Positions 17,479-25,469 of a stretch of 37,067 nt of DNA are shown here, in pieces. Position 1 is the stretch's first letter. Each line of letters opens with the position of its first letter. The position numbers and the translations under genes are program-made. Below the pieces are notes generated by a model, which had not been told where the DNA came from, searched no databases, and saw only the letters and a list, made by a program, of their open reading frames with translations. The stretch is from CBDCRK01 sp965220955 (GTDB lineage Bacteria; Desulfobacterota; Binatia; Bin18; CBDCRK01). The DNA lies in contig CBDCRK010000031.1 in assembly GCA_965220955.1 (NCBI GenBank), positions 1-37,067 of the forward strand. Direction: 5' to 3'.

Positions 17479-17583
17479 TTACATAGTGGCTCCTGAAGAG
17501 CCAAGCTGTCTGCACTCTACAGCTAACGCCCCAGCCACCAGCAGAGTGCTCACCAGCAATATAATAGGGCGCAAAGTGCGCAT
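17479..17583 (-). CDS. Possible 34-residue membrane or secreted peptide
   Basis: A short ORF on the minus strand between the aminotransferase and cysH. It starts ATG 17581-17583, with GGAG 5-6 bases upstream, and ends in TAA at 17479-17481, 18 bases before cysH. The text begins MRTLRPIILLVSTLLVAGAL and ends AVECRQLGSSGATM: a basic start, a hydrophobic stretch of about 16 residues, then a short polar tail with one Cys. An in-frame ATG five codons upstream (17596-17598) is an alternative. It is not known to me. The evidence is the ribosome site, the hydrophobic pattern and the position inside an operon; it may be chance. Confidence 0.4.
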   Translation of the reverse strand: MRTLRPIILLVSTLLVAGALAVECRQLGSSGATM

Positions 17584-17612
17584 TTTTTCTCCACGCATTG
17601 CCTGAATCATCC

Positions 17613-18995
17613 TTAGGTACCTGTACTATAAGAGAGCAAGTTCTCTTGGGTGCTATTTATTTGTTCCAGCACATGTTGCATAACGCTTACAAAGCTTTCT
17701 ATCTCTCTTTCACCTATAACGGTGGATAGACAGCCTGCGCCTCGTGGGTCCATAGCAATCCCTTGGTTCAACATTCCCAGAAAGATTTGGTGACGGAGGG
17801 TGGTATCCCCTAACTGGGCATCCCGGTAGTTGTTCACAGGGCTAGGGGTAAAATGGATGCCAAACAGTGAGCCCAGGCCTGTTACCTGTGCGGGTACTTC
17901 CATTTTGGCAAACAGCTCTTGCAGATTACCGCGTAGCTTCTCCCCCAGGTAGGCTAGTTTGTCATATGCCGAAGGGGTAAGCTGCTCCAGGGTAGCAACA
18001 CCAGCAACTAAGCTCATAGGATTGGCGTTAAAGGAGCCACCATGAGGTATAGGCGGTCTACCTGCCGAGGGATCGAATAAAGACATGACATCGGCACGGC
18101 CACCAAAAGCTCCTAAGGGAAACCCGCCTCCTATCATTTTTCCTAGGCAAGTAAGATCAGGGGTCAGACCATAATATTCCTGAGCGCCACTAGGAGCGAG
18201 CCGGTAAGTAATAACCTCATCGAAAATCAGGAGGGCTCCAATCCTCTGGGTGACTGCGCGTAGGCTCCTGAGGTATTCTTTTGTGGCGGGAATCATACCG
18301 GCAGCTCCCATAATCGGTTCTACAATAACGGCCGCTACCTCCTGGCCATGCTCCTCAATAACCTGCTGTGCCCCCTGAGGGTCGTTGAAAGGCATAATGA
18401 CCACATGGTCGGAGATCTCATCTGGTATGCCTTGCACATGAGGGATAGAGTAGGGTCGATGCTGCGGGCCGGCTTGTTTGGGGTCAGGCGCAATACTAAC
18501 GCTTAGGGCATCATGAGTGCCATGAAAAGCGCCCTCGGCCTTCACCACCTTTGCCCTGCCGGTAAAAGCCCGAGCCGCGCGAATAGCATTCATAGTGGCC
18601 TCGGTGCCGGAGTTGGCAAAACGCACTTGCTCTATGGAGGAAGTGCGTTCACAAATCATTTTTGCCAGTCGTATCTGGGGCTCCGTTGGACCTGGAAAAC
18701 AGGTGCCCAAGTCAAGTCGTTCCCGCAGGGCTCTTTGGACCTCGGGGTTGCCGTATCCAAGAATAAGGCTAGTATGGTTGCTAGTGAAGTCGAGGAAGCG
18801 GTTGCCATCGGCATCATAGAGCCAGCAACCTTGGCCACGCACAAAAAACTGCGGGTAGGGGGAGTAGTGTATAGTACTGCGAGAATCCCCGCCCGGTAAA
18901 TATTCTTGTGCCTCCTGGTACAAACGCCAGGACTGGCGTGTCTTTAAACGGTAAAGTTCCTCTATGTTTGCGTGATCGTTAGGTTTCTGGCTCAT
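17613..18995 (-). CDS. Class III aminotransferase, glutamate-1-semialdehyde aminomutase-like
   Basis: 460 residues of the HemL-like branch of class III PLP enzymes. The PLP phosphate motif NSGTEATMNAIRAAR is at 128-142 and FHGTHDALSV at 157-166. The cofactor pair D259-E260 lies in IFDEVITYR, and the Schiff-base lysine K286 is in CLGKMIGGGFPLGAFGG. HemL of haem synthesis is about 430 residues and has no such operon, so this is probably a specialised paralogue moving an amino group on another substrate. GAGGTG lies 6 bases before ATG 18993-18995. It lies 40 bases after the methyltransferase gene in the putative sulfonate operon, so a cysteate-derived substrate is a fair guess. Confidence 0.85.
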   Translation of the reverse strand: MSQKPNDHANIEELYRLKTRQSWRLYQEAQEYLPGGDSRSTIHYSPYPQFFVRGQGCWLYDADGNRFLDFTSNHTSLILGYGNPEVQRALRERLDLGTCFPGPTEPQIRLAKMICERTSSIEQVRFANSGTEATMNAIRAARAFTGRAKVVKAEGAFHGTHDALSVSIAPDPKQAGPQHRPYSIPHVQGIPDEISDHVVIMPFNDPQGAQQVIEEHGQEVAAVIVEPIMGAAGMIPATKEYLRSLRAVTQRIGALLIFDEVITYRLAPSGAQEYYGLTPDLTCLGKMIGGGFPLGAFGGRADVMSLFDPSAGRPPIPHGGSFNANPMSLVAGVATLEQLTPSAYDKLAYLGEKLRGNLQELFAKMEVPAQVTGLGSLFGIHFTPSPVNNYRDAQLGDTTLRHQIFLGMLNQGIAMDPRGAGCLSTVIGEREIESFVSVMQHVLEQINSTQENLLSYSTGT

Positions 18996-19035
18996 ATCAG
19001 CACCTCGAAGATACCTCAGAGATAGAGAATAGAAT

Positions 19036-20082
19036 TTAGGAAGTAGCGGAGGGCTTTGCCGCAGATTTTTCCGCAGTAATCAGGGCTAGCTGTGTGGGCA
19101 AGGGAATCTGTTTGAGATTAGTAAATCCGCTCTCCCCGAGCCACGATGCCACTTCGTCGCCAAAGCGGTCGCCAGCCCCAGGATCAAAACCAATAAGAAC
19201 ATACATATCCATCATAGTGTCCATAAAACGTCGTTGGGGACTATTGTCAATACGCATAAAGTCCTGCACTATAATTAGTCCACCTGGCAGCAGAGCATCA
19301 TAGGCCCGGCGGAATAACCGGCAGCACTCCTCTTTGGACTTGATGAGCACTACACCAGAAATAAGCACCACGTCGTTGTCGGTATCTAGGTTAATAGTAT
19401 TAAAGTCTCCTTCTATCAGAGTAATTTGGTCCTGCAGGTTGTGTTCCGCTACTAGTGTGTGAGCTATTTCCAGAGGCTCCTTCTGGTCAACTACAAAGGC
19501 CTTAAGCTGAGGGTTAGCCCCACATAGAGCAATGCTGTAACTGGCGGCCCCCCCTCCAAGGTCCAACAGTTTATGTCGGCCATGGAGATTGACATTCTGG
19601 ACCAGGTGGTGTCCTTGCCCCGCAGCGGCCCGGTCATGCTGGCCTTTCATATAGTCCGTCCAGTAGGTGGAAGCATCCACAAAACCATTCTCGAAAGGGA
19701 GTTCGGTTCTTCCTTCACGGATAAGACTGTCCAATTTTCCCCAAGTCTGCCAGTAGTTGGTAATATGGAGCACCAAATCCCCTACATACTCCTGTTTGCC
19801 TGGTATAAGAAAGGCAGAAGAAACCGCAGAGTTTTTAAATCTATCTTCCTGCTTTTCTAAAAGCCCCAGGGCTGTACAGGCTTCTAGGAAGGCTTGGACA
19901 AAGCGGGGGTTGGCCTGAAGATGCTGCGAGACTTGTTGGCCCGAAAGAGACTGCTTCTCCAGCAGAGAAAACACCCCTAATTTGATACCTGCTCTCAACA
20001 TTGCCGAGTTCCAGAACTGACGACTTAGTTCATTAATACGCTCTGCTACTAGATTTTCTTCGGGTAAATCGTTTGTACTCAC
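19036..20082 (-). CDS. SAM-dependent O-methyltransferase (COMT / acetylserotonin MT-like)
   Basis: 348 residues starting with GTG at 20080-20082, supported by AAGGAGG at 7 bases. The N-terminal winged-helix dimerisation domain (FWNSAMLRAGIKLGVFSLLE ...) is followed by a Rossmann domain with motif I LLDLGGGAASYSIAL. Then come LISGVVLIKSKEECCRLF and LLPGGLIIVQDFM, the usual motif positions for this class. Members methylate hydroxyl or enol groups of small molecules, often in secondary metabolism. It lies between the cysteate-synthase-like gene (106 bases upstream) and the aminotransferase (40 bases downstream), same strand. The substrate is unknown; a sulfonate is inferred from context only. 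Confidence 0.85.
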   Translation of the reverse strand: MSTNDLPEENLVAERINELSRQFWNSAMLRAGIKLGVFSLLEKQSLSGQQVSQHLQANPRFVQAFLEACTALGLLEKQEDRFKNSAVSSAFLIPGKQEYVGDLVLHITNYWQTWGKLDSLIREGRTELPFENGFVDASTYWTDYMKGQHDRAAAGQGHHLVQNVNLHGRHKLLDLGGGAASYSIALCGANPQLKAFVVDQKEPLEIAHTLVAEHNLQDQITLIEGDFNTINLDTDNDVVLISGVVLIKSKEECCRLFRRAYDALLPGGLIIVQDFMRIDNSPQRRFMDTMMDMYVLIGFDPGAGDRFGDEVASWLGESGFTNLKQIPLPTQLALITAEKSAAKPSATS

Positions 20083-20188
20083 ACTGTTGCCTCCTTATCG
20101 CAGGGGGAATGTATCCTCAGCTGAATAGGGTTCAAATAAGCTTATGTCTCCATGTAAAGAAGTGGCCCAGTCGGGTATCTCTTAGGCC

Positions 20189-21484
20189 TCAGACCTGCAG
20201 AGTAGCCCTCATCCGCTCAGCCACTAGGTTGGGCTCAATCTCTTGGTCTCCGAAGGTAATGTTCGGATCTAGGTATTGGAGAGAATATTCCTTCTTCACC
20301 TTCTTGTTCCCTCCACCGGTAATGTTAAGGAGGATGCAGTCCTTCCTACCGATTGTGCCCGCCTCGACAGCCTGGATCAGGGAGGCAGCCGCAATTCCAG
20401 CCGCGGGGCTAATATCAATCCCTTCCAGCTCTTGGAACAGGGCGCTAGCCTGTTCTGACTCTGCATTCGTCACAGAGTACATTTCCCCATCAGAGTAAGT
20501 CAGGGCATCATAGAGACCTCCGGGGATAGAATAAGGTGGCCGCCGGTTGGAAAGAACCTTAGCCGAGATATCACGGATATGCTCCTTCACCTCCGTCTCC
20601 TCCATGGGTGCAAGCTCACGACTGCGGGCCTTCCATGCGTCCGTCATGGGGGTGAAAGGGACATTCTGAGAGAGGTGGAGCTTTGTGTGTTGCGACCCAA
20701 ACCTCCCGTCCTCAAGCAAACGTAAGTTGGCCTCCCAGGCAGCAATAGCTCCAGTACCGGACCCCACGGCTTGAAAATAGTGGTCTGGTGTTCGCCCCAG
20801 CGTTACTGCAGCATCCAGGACTGTAGTTCCCATGCCGTCCCGCCGAGCCACATTGGCCGCCCCTCCTTCGGCAAAGAAACCTTCCAGCTTGCTGATATGT
20901 CCGGCAAGGGAGATAGCGTCGAAATAGTCACTGTTGCCGTTAGCAGCCACAAGACAGACACTCGAGTGGAAGTCATGCGGAGACCAGATGGCGGACAAGT
21001 TGCTCTCCGGGATTACTAGACAAAGGGGGAGGCGATTACGGGAACAGATGTAAGAGAAGGCCCGGCCCGTATTGCCCGCCGAGGCAACAACAATACTTCG
21101 CTTATGCCCTTCTGGCACCCGGGCAAGGACGGACATGGCTTCTAACTCCTTAAAAGAGCAGGTGATCATGCGTGCATCCCGTTCTGGCCAATAACCGTTG
21201 AAGCTAATGAAGAGATTAGATAATCCGAGGTGACGGGCCAAGTTTTCGCTTTCGTAAGTAATTGGTTTCCCTTCCACATTATTTAAGACTCGCTCCACAG
21301 GAAGCCGGTCAAGGAAACGAAATATACCGGGCAGTTCCTCCTTTATCTCAAGCTTCTTCTTGTCATATATGGCACGCAGAAGGGCAGGCCCATGATCCCC
21401 ATCGCAGGCTAGGCGGAAAGGGTCGGGGTCATACTCAGCCTCGCACAGAGTACAACAAAGGGTATATTTGGCATGAGTTTTCAT
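20189..21484 (-). CDS. Cysteate synthase-like PLP enzyme (threonine synthase paralogue)
   Basis: 431 residues. An N-terminal Cys cluster (C10, C11, C14, C27) resembles the zinc-ribbon start of threonine-synthase relatives. The PLP lysine is K112 in TCSFKELEA, the phosphate-binding loop is SAGNTGRAF (135-143), and the glycine loop is FQAVGSGTGAIAAWEA. From memory, whole stretches such as NLFISFNGYWPERDARM, NVARRDGMGTTVLDAAVTLG and EGIDISPAAGIAAASLIQAVE match the cysteate synthase family better than threonine synthase itself. Cysteate synthase makes L-cysteate from O-phosphoserine and sulfite, known from coenzyme M synthesis in Methanosarcina. It heads a leftward operon that also encodes a sulfite-forming APS reductase. 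AGAGGTAAAGCT precedes ATG 21482-21484. Confidence 0.78.
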   Translation of the reverse strand: MKTHAKYTLCCTLCEAEYDPDPFRLACDGDHGPALLRAIYDKKKLEIKEELPGIFRFLDRLPVERVLNNVEGKPITYESENLARHLGLSNLFISFNGYWPERDARMITCSFKELEAMSVLARVPEGHKRSIVVASAGNTGRAFSYICSRNRLPLCLVIPESNLSAIWSPHDFHSSVCLVAANGNSDYFDAISLAGHISKLEGFFAEGGAANVARRDGMGTTVLDAAVTLGRTPDHYFQAVGSGTGAIAAWEANLRLLEDGRFGSQHTKLHLSQNVPFTPMTDAWKARSRELAPMEETEVKEHIRDISAKVLSNRRPPYSIPGGLYDALTYSDGEMYSVTNAESEQASALFQELEGIDISPAAGIAAASLIQAVEAGTIGRKDCILLNITGGGNKKVKKEYSLQYLDPNITFGDQEIEPNLVAERMRATLQV

Positions 21485-22024
21485 AGCTTTACCTCTTAGC
21501 TGTCAGAGCTACGACCTAGCGGAAGCTTTACTAACTAAAGTGCTGTAAGTATTTTGGAAACTACGATGTTGCGAGCATTTTTTGCAATCGTGCAGTTAGA
21601 ACAAGAGTCATAACGCTGCGATTTTAATGCTGCACCACTCCGGGCGCTAAAGCCCTTGATGTGGCGAAACTGCGATTTCAAAGATAGCATGACAAAAAGT
21701 CCCCGCCGGTGTTCTGCTGCTTGAGCAATTCACCAGTGACCAACCCTACTACTGATTAACAGGCCTTTTGTCAACCTGCCAGTTTGTCTCAGGAGAATGG
21801 TGTTTCATTGGAGATTTGTTCGAAAAACTCACTTGTAATGAGATAAATTTAACTATTAGTGATTAAAACTTGATTGTTGGTATCTGGTTTTGTTGTCTGC
21901 CCCACGGTTGGTAGGGAGCGGGCCCGTGGGTCCAGGCACAGGTGGGCTCTCCTCTCTTGGCCTCTCTCCTCAGCTTGTGCTAGGGATGGAAATTCAAAAG
22001 TGAAGTTGCAAGAAGGAGTATGTG
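21485..22024. other. 540-base intergenic region with repeats
   Basis: This is the divergent gap between the cysteate-synthase operon and a truncated NTF2-like gene. I see no coding region. It holds an imperfect hairpin at about 21635-21664 (arms CCACTCCGGGC and GCCCTTGATGTGG). The 9-base direct repeat CTGCGATTT flanks it at 21616-21624 and 21670-21678, in the style of an interspersed repeat. A hairpin CCCACGG/CCGTGGG is at 21901-21930. No convincing promoter for either side was found by eye. Confidence 0.5.
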
Positions 22025-22252
22025 ATGAGTGCAGCCAATGAGAAGTTGGTAAGCGATTTTTGTCAGGCGTGGAGCCGAAAAAATGTGGACGCGGTCTTAG
22101 GCTATCTCGCCGATGACTGTTTCTACTACAATATTCCTATGGAGCCCTGTGTGGGTAAAGAGGCGATCAGAAAGTTTGTTGCTCCATTCCTTTTTCACCA
22201 AACAGACCAGCTAAGCAGCGAACCGGGAGAGGCTGAACGGATTCAGAGGTGA
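22025..22252 (+). pseudogene. Truncated limonene-1,2-epoxide hydrolase-like (NTF2-fold) gene
   Basis: 75 codons from ATG 22025, with AAGGAG 6 bases before it; GTG 22022 is an in-frame alternative. The text MSAANEKLVSDFCQAWSRKN, then DAVLGYLADDCFYYNIPMEP and CVGKEAIRKFVAPFL, is the standard start of LEH/SnoaL-2 proteins, which are usually 120-130 residues. After residue about 58 the similarity ends and a TGA follows soon. The C-terminal half, including the usual second strand of the cone, is missing from the next 185 bases. A 3' deletion is likely. A short novel functional protein is possible but less likely. Confidence 0.65.
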
Positions 22253-22437
22253 GGCTCAAACCGGCCTGGGCTGCACGCATATGCCGTTTCCCTGGCCGCT
22301 GCATGGCTTTCCCTCGGCAGGCCGCTGTGGTAAAGCTCTTTAATCAGTATGGAAGAAAAGTCTGGGAAATTTGCCTGTTAGGAAAATTCTTGCCGTTTTG
22401 CTAGATTAGTCTTTAGAGTAAGAAAGGAGGATTAGCG

Positions 22438-22977
22438 ATGTCACATAAAGGTTTTTCCCACCTCGGACTTTCAACCCTGGATCTGGACAAGACCCGCAAC
22501 TTCTATGAGAACATCCTAGGGTTCAAGCCAGTGCGCTGCGATACCATTAAGGTCAAGGAGGGTGGTCAAATCCGGCACGTTTTCTTTGATACCGGGCGCG
22601 ACCAGCTTATAGCCTTTATGGAGGCGCGTGGGGTACCAGGGGTTCCGGCTGAGTACGATGCAGGCATCAATCGAGGCTTGGGTGTGCCCGCTGCCTTTTA
22701 TCACTTTGCCTTTGAGGCCGGTACCGAAACAGGGTTAGAGGACAAGCGCAAAGAGCTCCTGGGTAAGGGGATAGAGGTCTCGGAGGTAGTGGACCACGAC
22801 TGGGCCAAGTCCATCTATTTTAAAGATCCCAATGGTATGCAACTGGAGTACTGTTGCTACACCCGTGATTTCATTGATGAAGATGCCCAGATGAAGGAGC
22901 GTTTCGAGGCGTCTGTCCGAGCGTTAGGGTTGGAAGACACCAGCGAGTTAGCCCCAGCTGGTGCTTCTGGCTCGTAA
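22438..22977 (+). CDS. VOC family protein (glyoxalase/dioxygenase superfamily)
   Basis: 179 residues. The vicinal oxygen chelate pattern shows GFSHLGLSTLDLDKTRNFYE at the N-terminus and AFYHFAFEAG in the second half. SIYFKDPNGMQLEYCCYTRD at about 120-140 supplies the usual metal-binding Glu. AAGGAGGA lies about 6 bases before ATG 22438. Metal-dependent lyase or dioxygenase activity on a small molecule is expected; the substrate is unknown. A strong hairpin (23019-23051) follows, so it is probably monocistronic. Confidence 0.87.
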   Translation: MSHKGFSHLGLSTLDLDKTRNFYENILGFKPVRCDTIKVKEGGQIRHVFFDTGRDQLIAFMEARGVPGVPAEYDAGINRGLGVPAAFYHFAFEAGTETGLEDKRKELLGKGIEVSEVVDHDWAKSIYFKDPNGMQLEYCCYTRDFIDEDAQMKERFEASVRALGLEDTSELAPAGASGS

Positions 22978-23018
22978 TCGTGTTAGATAGTCAGTCGTCG
23001 TTTCTGCTACGATTTTCT

Positions 23019-23051
23019 GAGTAAAGGGGGTATGGCTACCCCCCTTTACTC
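23019..23051 (+). terminator. Hairpin terminator after VOC gene
   Basis: GAGTAAAGGGGG (23019-23030) pairs with CCCCCTTTACTC (23040-23051). An alternative pairing extends to GGGGGTA/TACCCCC around loop TGGC with one bulged C. The hairpin is very stable, but it is not followed by a T tract, so it may end transcription poorly or protect the mRNA end. Confidence 0.6.
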
Positions 23052-23302
23052 GTTTACTAGCTTCCCAACTATTATCCTTCCTTTGGGTTTCTCCATGCCA
23101 GGGTGGGTATTAAGAATGCCTAACAAGACGTCGGTCAGTTACGTGTTGTTAGCAAATGCCTTGCAAGCGGAAATCCATGAAAGAAGTGGCAGAGGTACAG
23201 GCAGTCATAACCAGGTTGTCCTGAGATGTGGTCAGGGATTCTAAGCTCGCCGTTTTGGGAACTGGTATATGGACGAATCATAGAAATAAGGAGAGTTTTC
23301 CT

Positions 23303-23704
23303 TTGAACTCGTACACTGAGAAGATGCGCGTTAACTGGGTCGACACCGATGGCAGCGGCACCATTCATTATACCGCGGCGCTACGCTACTTCGAGGTAGC
23401 CGAGCACCAGCTGATGCGGAAGCTCTTCGGCGGGGCTATGTGGTTTGCTGAGCGAGACTTCGGGTTTCCCCGCGTGCACGTGGAGTGTGACTATAAGGCA
23501 CCCCTGCGCTTCTCGGACGAGTTCGAGTGCACCGCCCGTGTGATTGGAGTGGGACACCGCTCAGTGACCTATGGCTATGAGGCCCGGCGTAGTGACGGTG
23601 TGCTGTGCCTAGTGGGAAAGATTGTGGCCGTGGCACTGGATAAAGACGGTCAGTCTATGCTGCTCCCTAAAGAATTTCGTGAGGTATTGGAAAGCGCGCT
23701 GTAG
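23303..23704 (+). CDS. 4HBT-fold acyl-CoA thioesterase (YbgC/FcbC type)
   Basis: 133 residues if started at TTG 23303, which AAGGAGAG precedes at 7 bases. The open frame begins upstream at 23228, but that part has no family similarity. The hot-dog active-site block VNWVDTDGSGTIHYTAALRY (Asp in DTDGSG) is followed by FPRVHVECDYKAPLRFSDEF, typical of 4-hydroxybenzoyl-CoA-thioesterase-like enzymes. It should hydrolyse an acyl- or aroyl-CoA in the cytosol. The next gene is a methyltransferase 96 bases downstream on the same strand. Confidence 0.85.
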   Translation: MNSYTEKMRVNWVDTDGSGTIHYTAALRYFEVAEHQLMRKLFGGAMWFAERDFGFPRVHVECDYKAPLRFSDEFECTARVIGVGHRSVTYGYEARRSDGVLCLVGKIVAVALDKDGQSMLLPKEFREVLESAL

Positions 23705-23800
23705 CCTTTTATCGGCCTCCACTTTTATCTCTCTGGAGTGGAAAACTTTCCAGGACCTGACTCACAACTAAAGGTAAAAATACTTAGATCGGAGGACTCA

Positions 23801-24676
23801 ATGGCTGAAGCGCAAGCCAACCAGGAGCAGATCCAGTACTGGAATGTACAGTCAGGCCCCCAATGGGTAAGGATGCAGCAACGGCTCGACGCTCAGCTCA
23901 GTCCCCTTGGCCTTGCCGTTATGCAGCGGGCGGAGATCAAATCGGGCGAGCAGGTGCTCGACGTTGGCTGCGGATGTGGCCAGACCGCCCTTGAGTTGGC
24001 CCAACGCGTGGGGCCCAACGGTTCGGTTCTGGGCATCGATATCTCCCAGCCTATGCTTGCCCGGGCGCGTGACCGCCAGAGTGCGGGCAAAATCGAGAAC
24101 CTGGAATTTTTGTGTGCCGATGCTCAAACTCATCTGTTTGAGCGGGAGCGCTTTGATTTGATCTGCTCACGCTTTGGCGTGATGTTCTTTGACGATCCGC
24201 CGGCAGCGTTTGGCAATCTGCGCTCTGCCCTCCGACCTAACGGACGGCTTTGCTTTATCTGTTGGCAGGGGCTTGAGCGGAACGATTGGATCCGTGTTCC
24301 TCTAAGGGCAGCAGCACAACACATTGAGCTGCCCACCCCGCCCTTACCTGACGCGCCGGGGCCGTTCGCGCTGGCCGACCCGGATCGTGTGCGCCGTATT
24401 CTTGAGGCGGCAGGCTTCAGGGATGTGCGCTGCGAGGCCCATGAGACAGAACTCAGTCTGGGCGGCGCAACGAACGTGGATGAGGGTGTTGAGTTTCTGC
24501 TGGAGATTGGCCCAATTGCAACGCTCCTGCGCGAAGCAGAAGCGCCCCTACGTGCCCGTGTTGCCCAAGCCATTCGGGAGGCACTCGCGCCCCATGTAAG
24601 ACAAGACGCTGTGAGCCTTCATGGGGAGACCTGGATTGTGTTTGCGCAACCACAACGAGGGCTAAGAGCAGGGTGA
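23801..24676 (+). CDS. Class I SAM-dependent methyltransferase
   Basis: 291 residues from ATG 23801, with GGAGG at 6 bases; the frame is open upstream to 23738 without similarity. Motif I is VLDVGCGCGQTALELAQRVG. VLGIDISQPMLARARDR and FDLICSRFGVMFFDDPPAAF follow, typical of UbiE/Methyltransf_11-25-like enzymes. The C-terminal 100 residues form a cap that probably sets the substrate, which is unknown. It belongs with the thioesterase gene just upstream. G+C is somewhat higher than in flanking genes. Confidence 0.85.
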   Translation: MAEAQANQEQIQYWNVQSGPQWVRMQQRLDAQLSPLGLAVMQRAEIKSGEQVLDVGCGCGQTALELAQRVGPNGSVLGIDISQPMLARARDRQSAGKIENLEFLCADAQTHLFERERFDLICSRFGVMFFDDPPAAFGNLRSALRPNGRLCFICWQGLERNDWIRVPLRAAAQHIELPTPPLPDAPGPFALADPDRVRRILEAAGFRDVRCEAHETELSLGGATNVDEGVEFLLEIGPIATLLREAEAPLRARVAQAIREALAPHVRQDAVSLHGETWIVFAQPQRGLRAG

Positions 24677-24806
24677 ACCGTCCAAACCATCCGACTTGGC
24701 GGCGCAGCCACTGAGCCTCGGGTGAGGCAGGATCAGCCTGCCACATCCTCTAGCCAAGCTTCAATGAGGTTTTTCCTGCTTTTTCCCTTCTGGTTATTTT
24801 CACAGT

Positions 24807-25008
24807 AAGGCTATCGACATTGCCCGCCGCCAGAATGCCAGGTCTTTGGAGCTGCGGGCAGTGGTAAGCCTGAGTCGTCTGTGGCAAAAACAGGGTAAGA
24901 AAGAAGAAGCCCGAAAGCTGCTGGCGGAAATCTACAACTGATTTACGGAGGGGTTTGATACCGCAGACTTAGAAAGAAGCCAGGGCGTTGCTAGAAGAAC
25001 TATCGTGA
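24807..25008 (+). pseudogene. C-terminal fragment of a cyclase/AAA-TPR type protein
   Basis: The reading KAIDIARRQNARSLELRAVV, SLSRLWQKQGKKEEARKLLA, EIYN is the very common last TPR repeat of large adenylate/guanylate-cyclase-plus-TPR regulators. It is followed by a TGA where the family has Trp (YNWFTEGFDTADL becomes YN-stop-FTEGFDTADL). One base later in the run an insertion shifts the frame before EARALLEELS and the natural TGA at 25006-25008. Only about 65 codons remain; nothing of the cyclase or ATPase domain is in the window. Confidence 0.7.
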
Positions 25009-25059
25009 CATTGAAGATGGAAGTAGACTCCCTTTTGACAGGGACAAGAGGTGATTACA

Positions 25060-25308
25060 ATGCACAACGCTTATATTGTGACGGGCACTCTCACAGATGC
25101 CCATACGGTAACACTGGATGAGGAGTTGCCCTTAACGTCGGTGAAGGTACGCTTGGCAGTGAAACCCCTCTCGCCAGTGTCCCAGCGCTCATACCAAGAG
25201 GTCATGGCAGAAATCCGCCAACGGCAACGGGCTCACAGTCATCGGCTCCCCACCCGAGACGAGGTCGACGCCTATGTGCGGGTTGAACGGAATAGTTGGG
25301 GAGAGTGA
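25060..25308 (+). CDS. Small conserved protein, antitoxin-like
   Basis: 82 residues from ATG 25060, with AGAGGTGA 6 bases upstream; GTG 25051 is in frame too. A beta-rich start YIVTGTLTDAHTVTLDEELP is followed by VKVRLAVKPL. A basic helical tail then includes EVMAEIRQRQRAHSHRLPTRDEVDAYVRVERNSW. Proteins with this layout are common in cyanobacteria and other bacteria with many toxin-antitoxin loci, often next to a PIN-domain toxin. No toxin follows here, so it is an orphan or the remains of a pair. Function not assigned. Confidence 0.6.
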   Translation: MHNAYIVTGTLTDAHTVTLDEELPLTSVKVRLAVKPLSPVSQRSYQEVMAEIRQRQRAHSHRLPTRDEVDAYVRVERNSWGE

Positions 25309-25469
25309 CCGCTTTACCGACATTGCCATCGAAGTTGTTCAGCCACAGCAACATGAAAAGTCGTAGGCAATCCAGTCCCCGAAGCACCAGTAATACTATC
25401 CTTGCGCGTGAATTGGCAAGAGCAAAAGCAAATTTTACGTCATGCCCTGCCATGTAGAGGTAAATTGAG

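Noticed and set aside
20189..21484. Plain threonine synthase
   Set aside because: The text around the PLP lysine (TCSFKELEA rather than TGSFKDRG) and the overall pattern fit the cysteate synthase branch, and there is no thrA/thrB nearby; kept as an alternative only.
23032..23244. A 70-codon plus-strand ORF after the VOC gene
   Set aside because: It starts inside the terminator hairpin loop and has no ribosome site or similarity.
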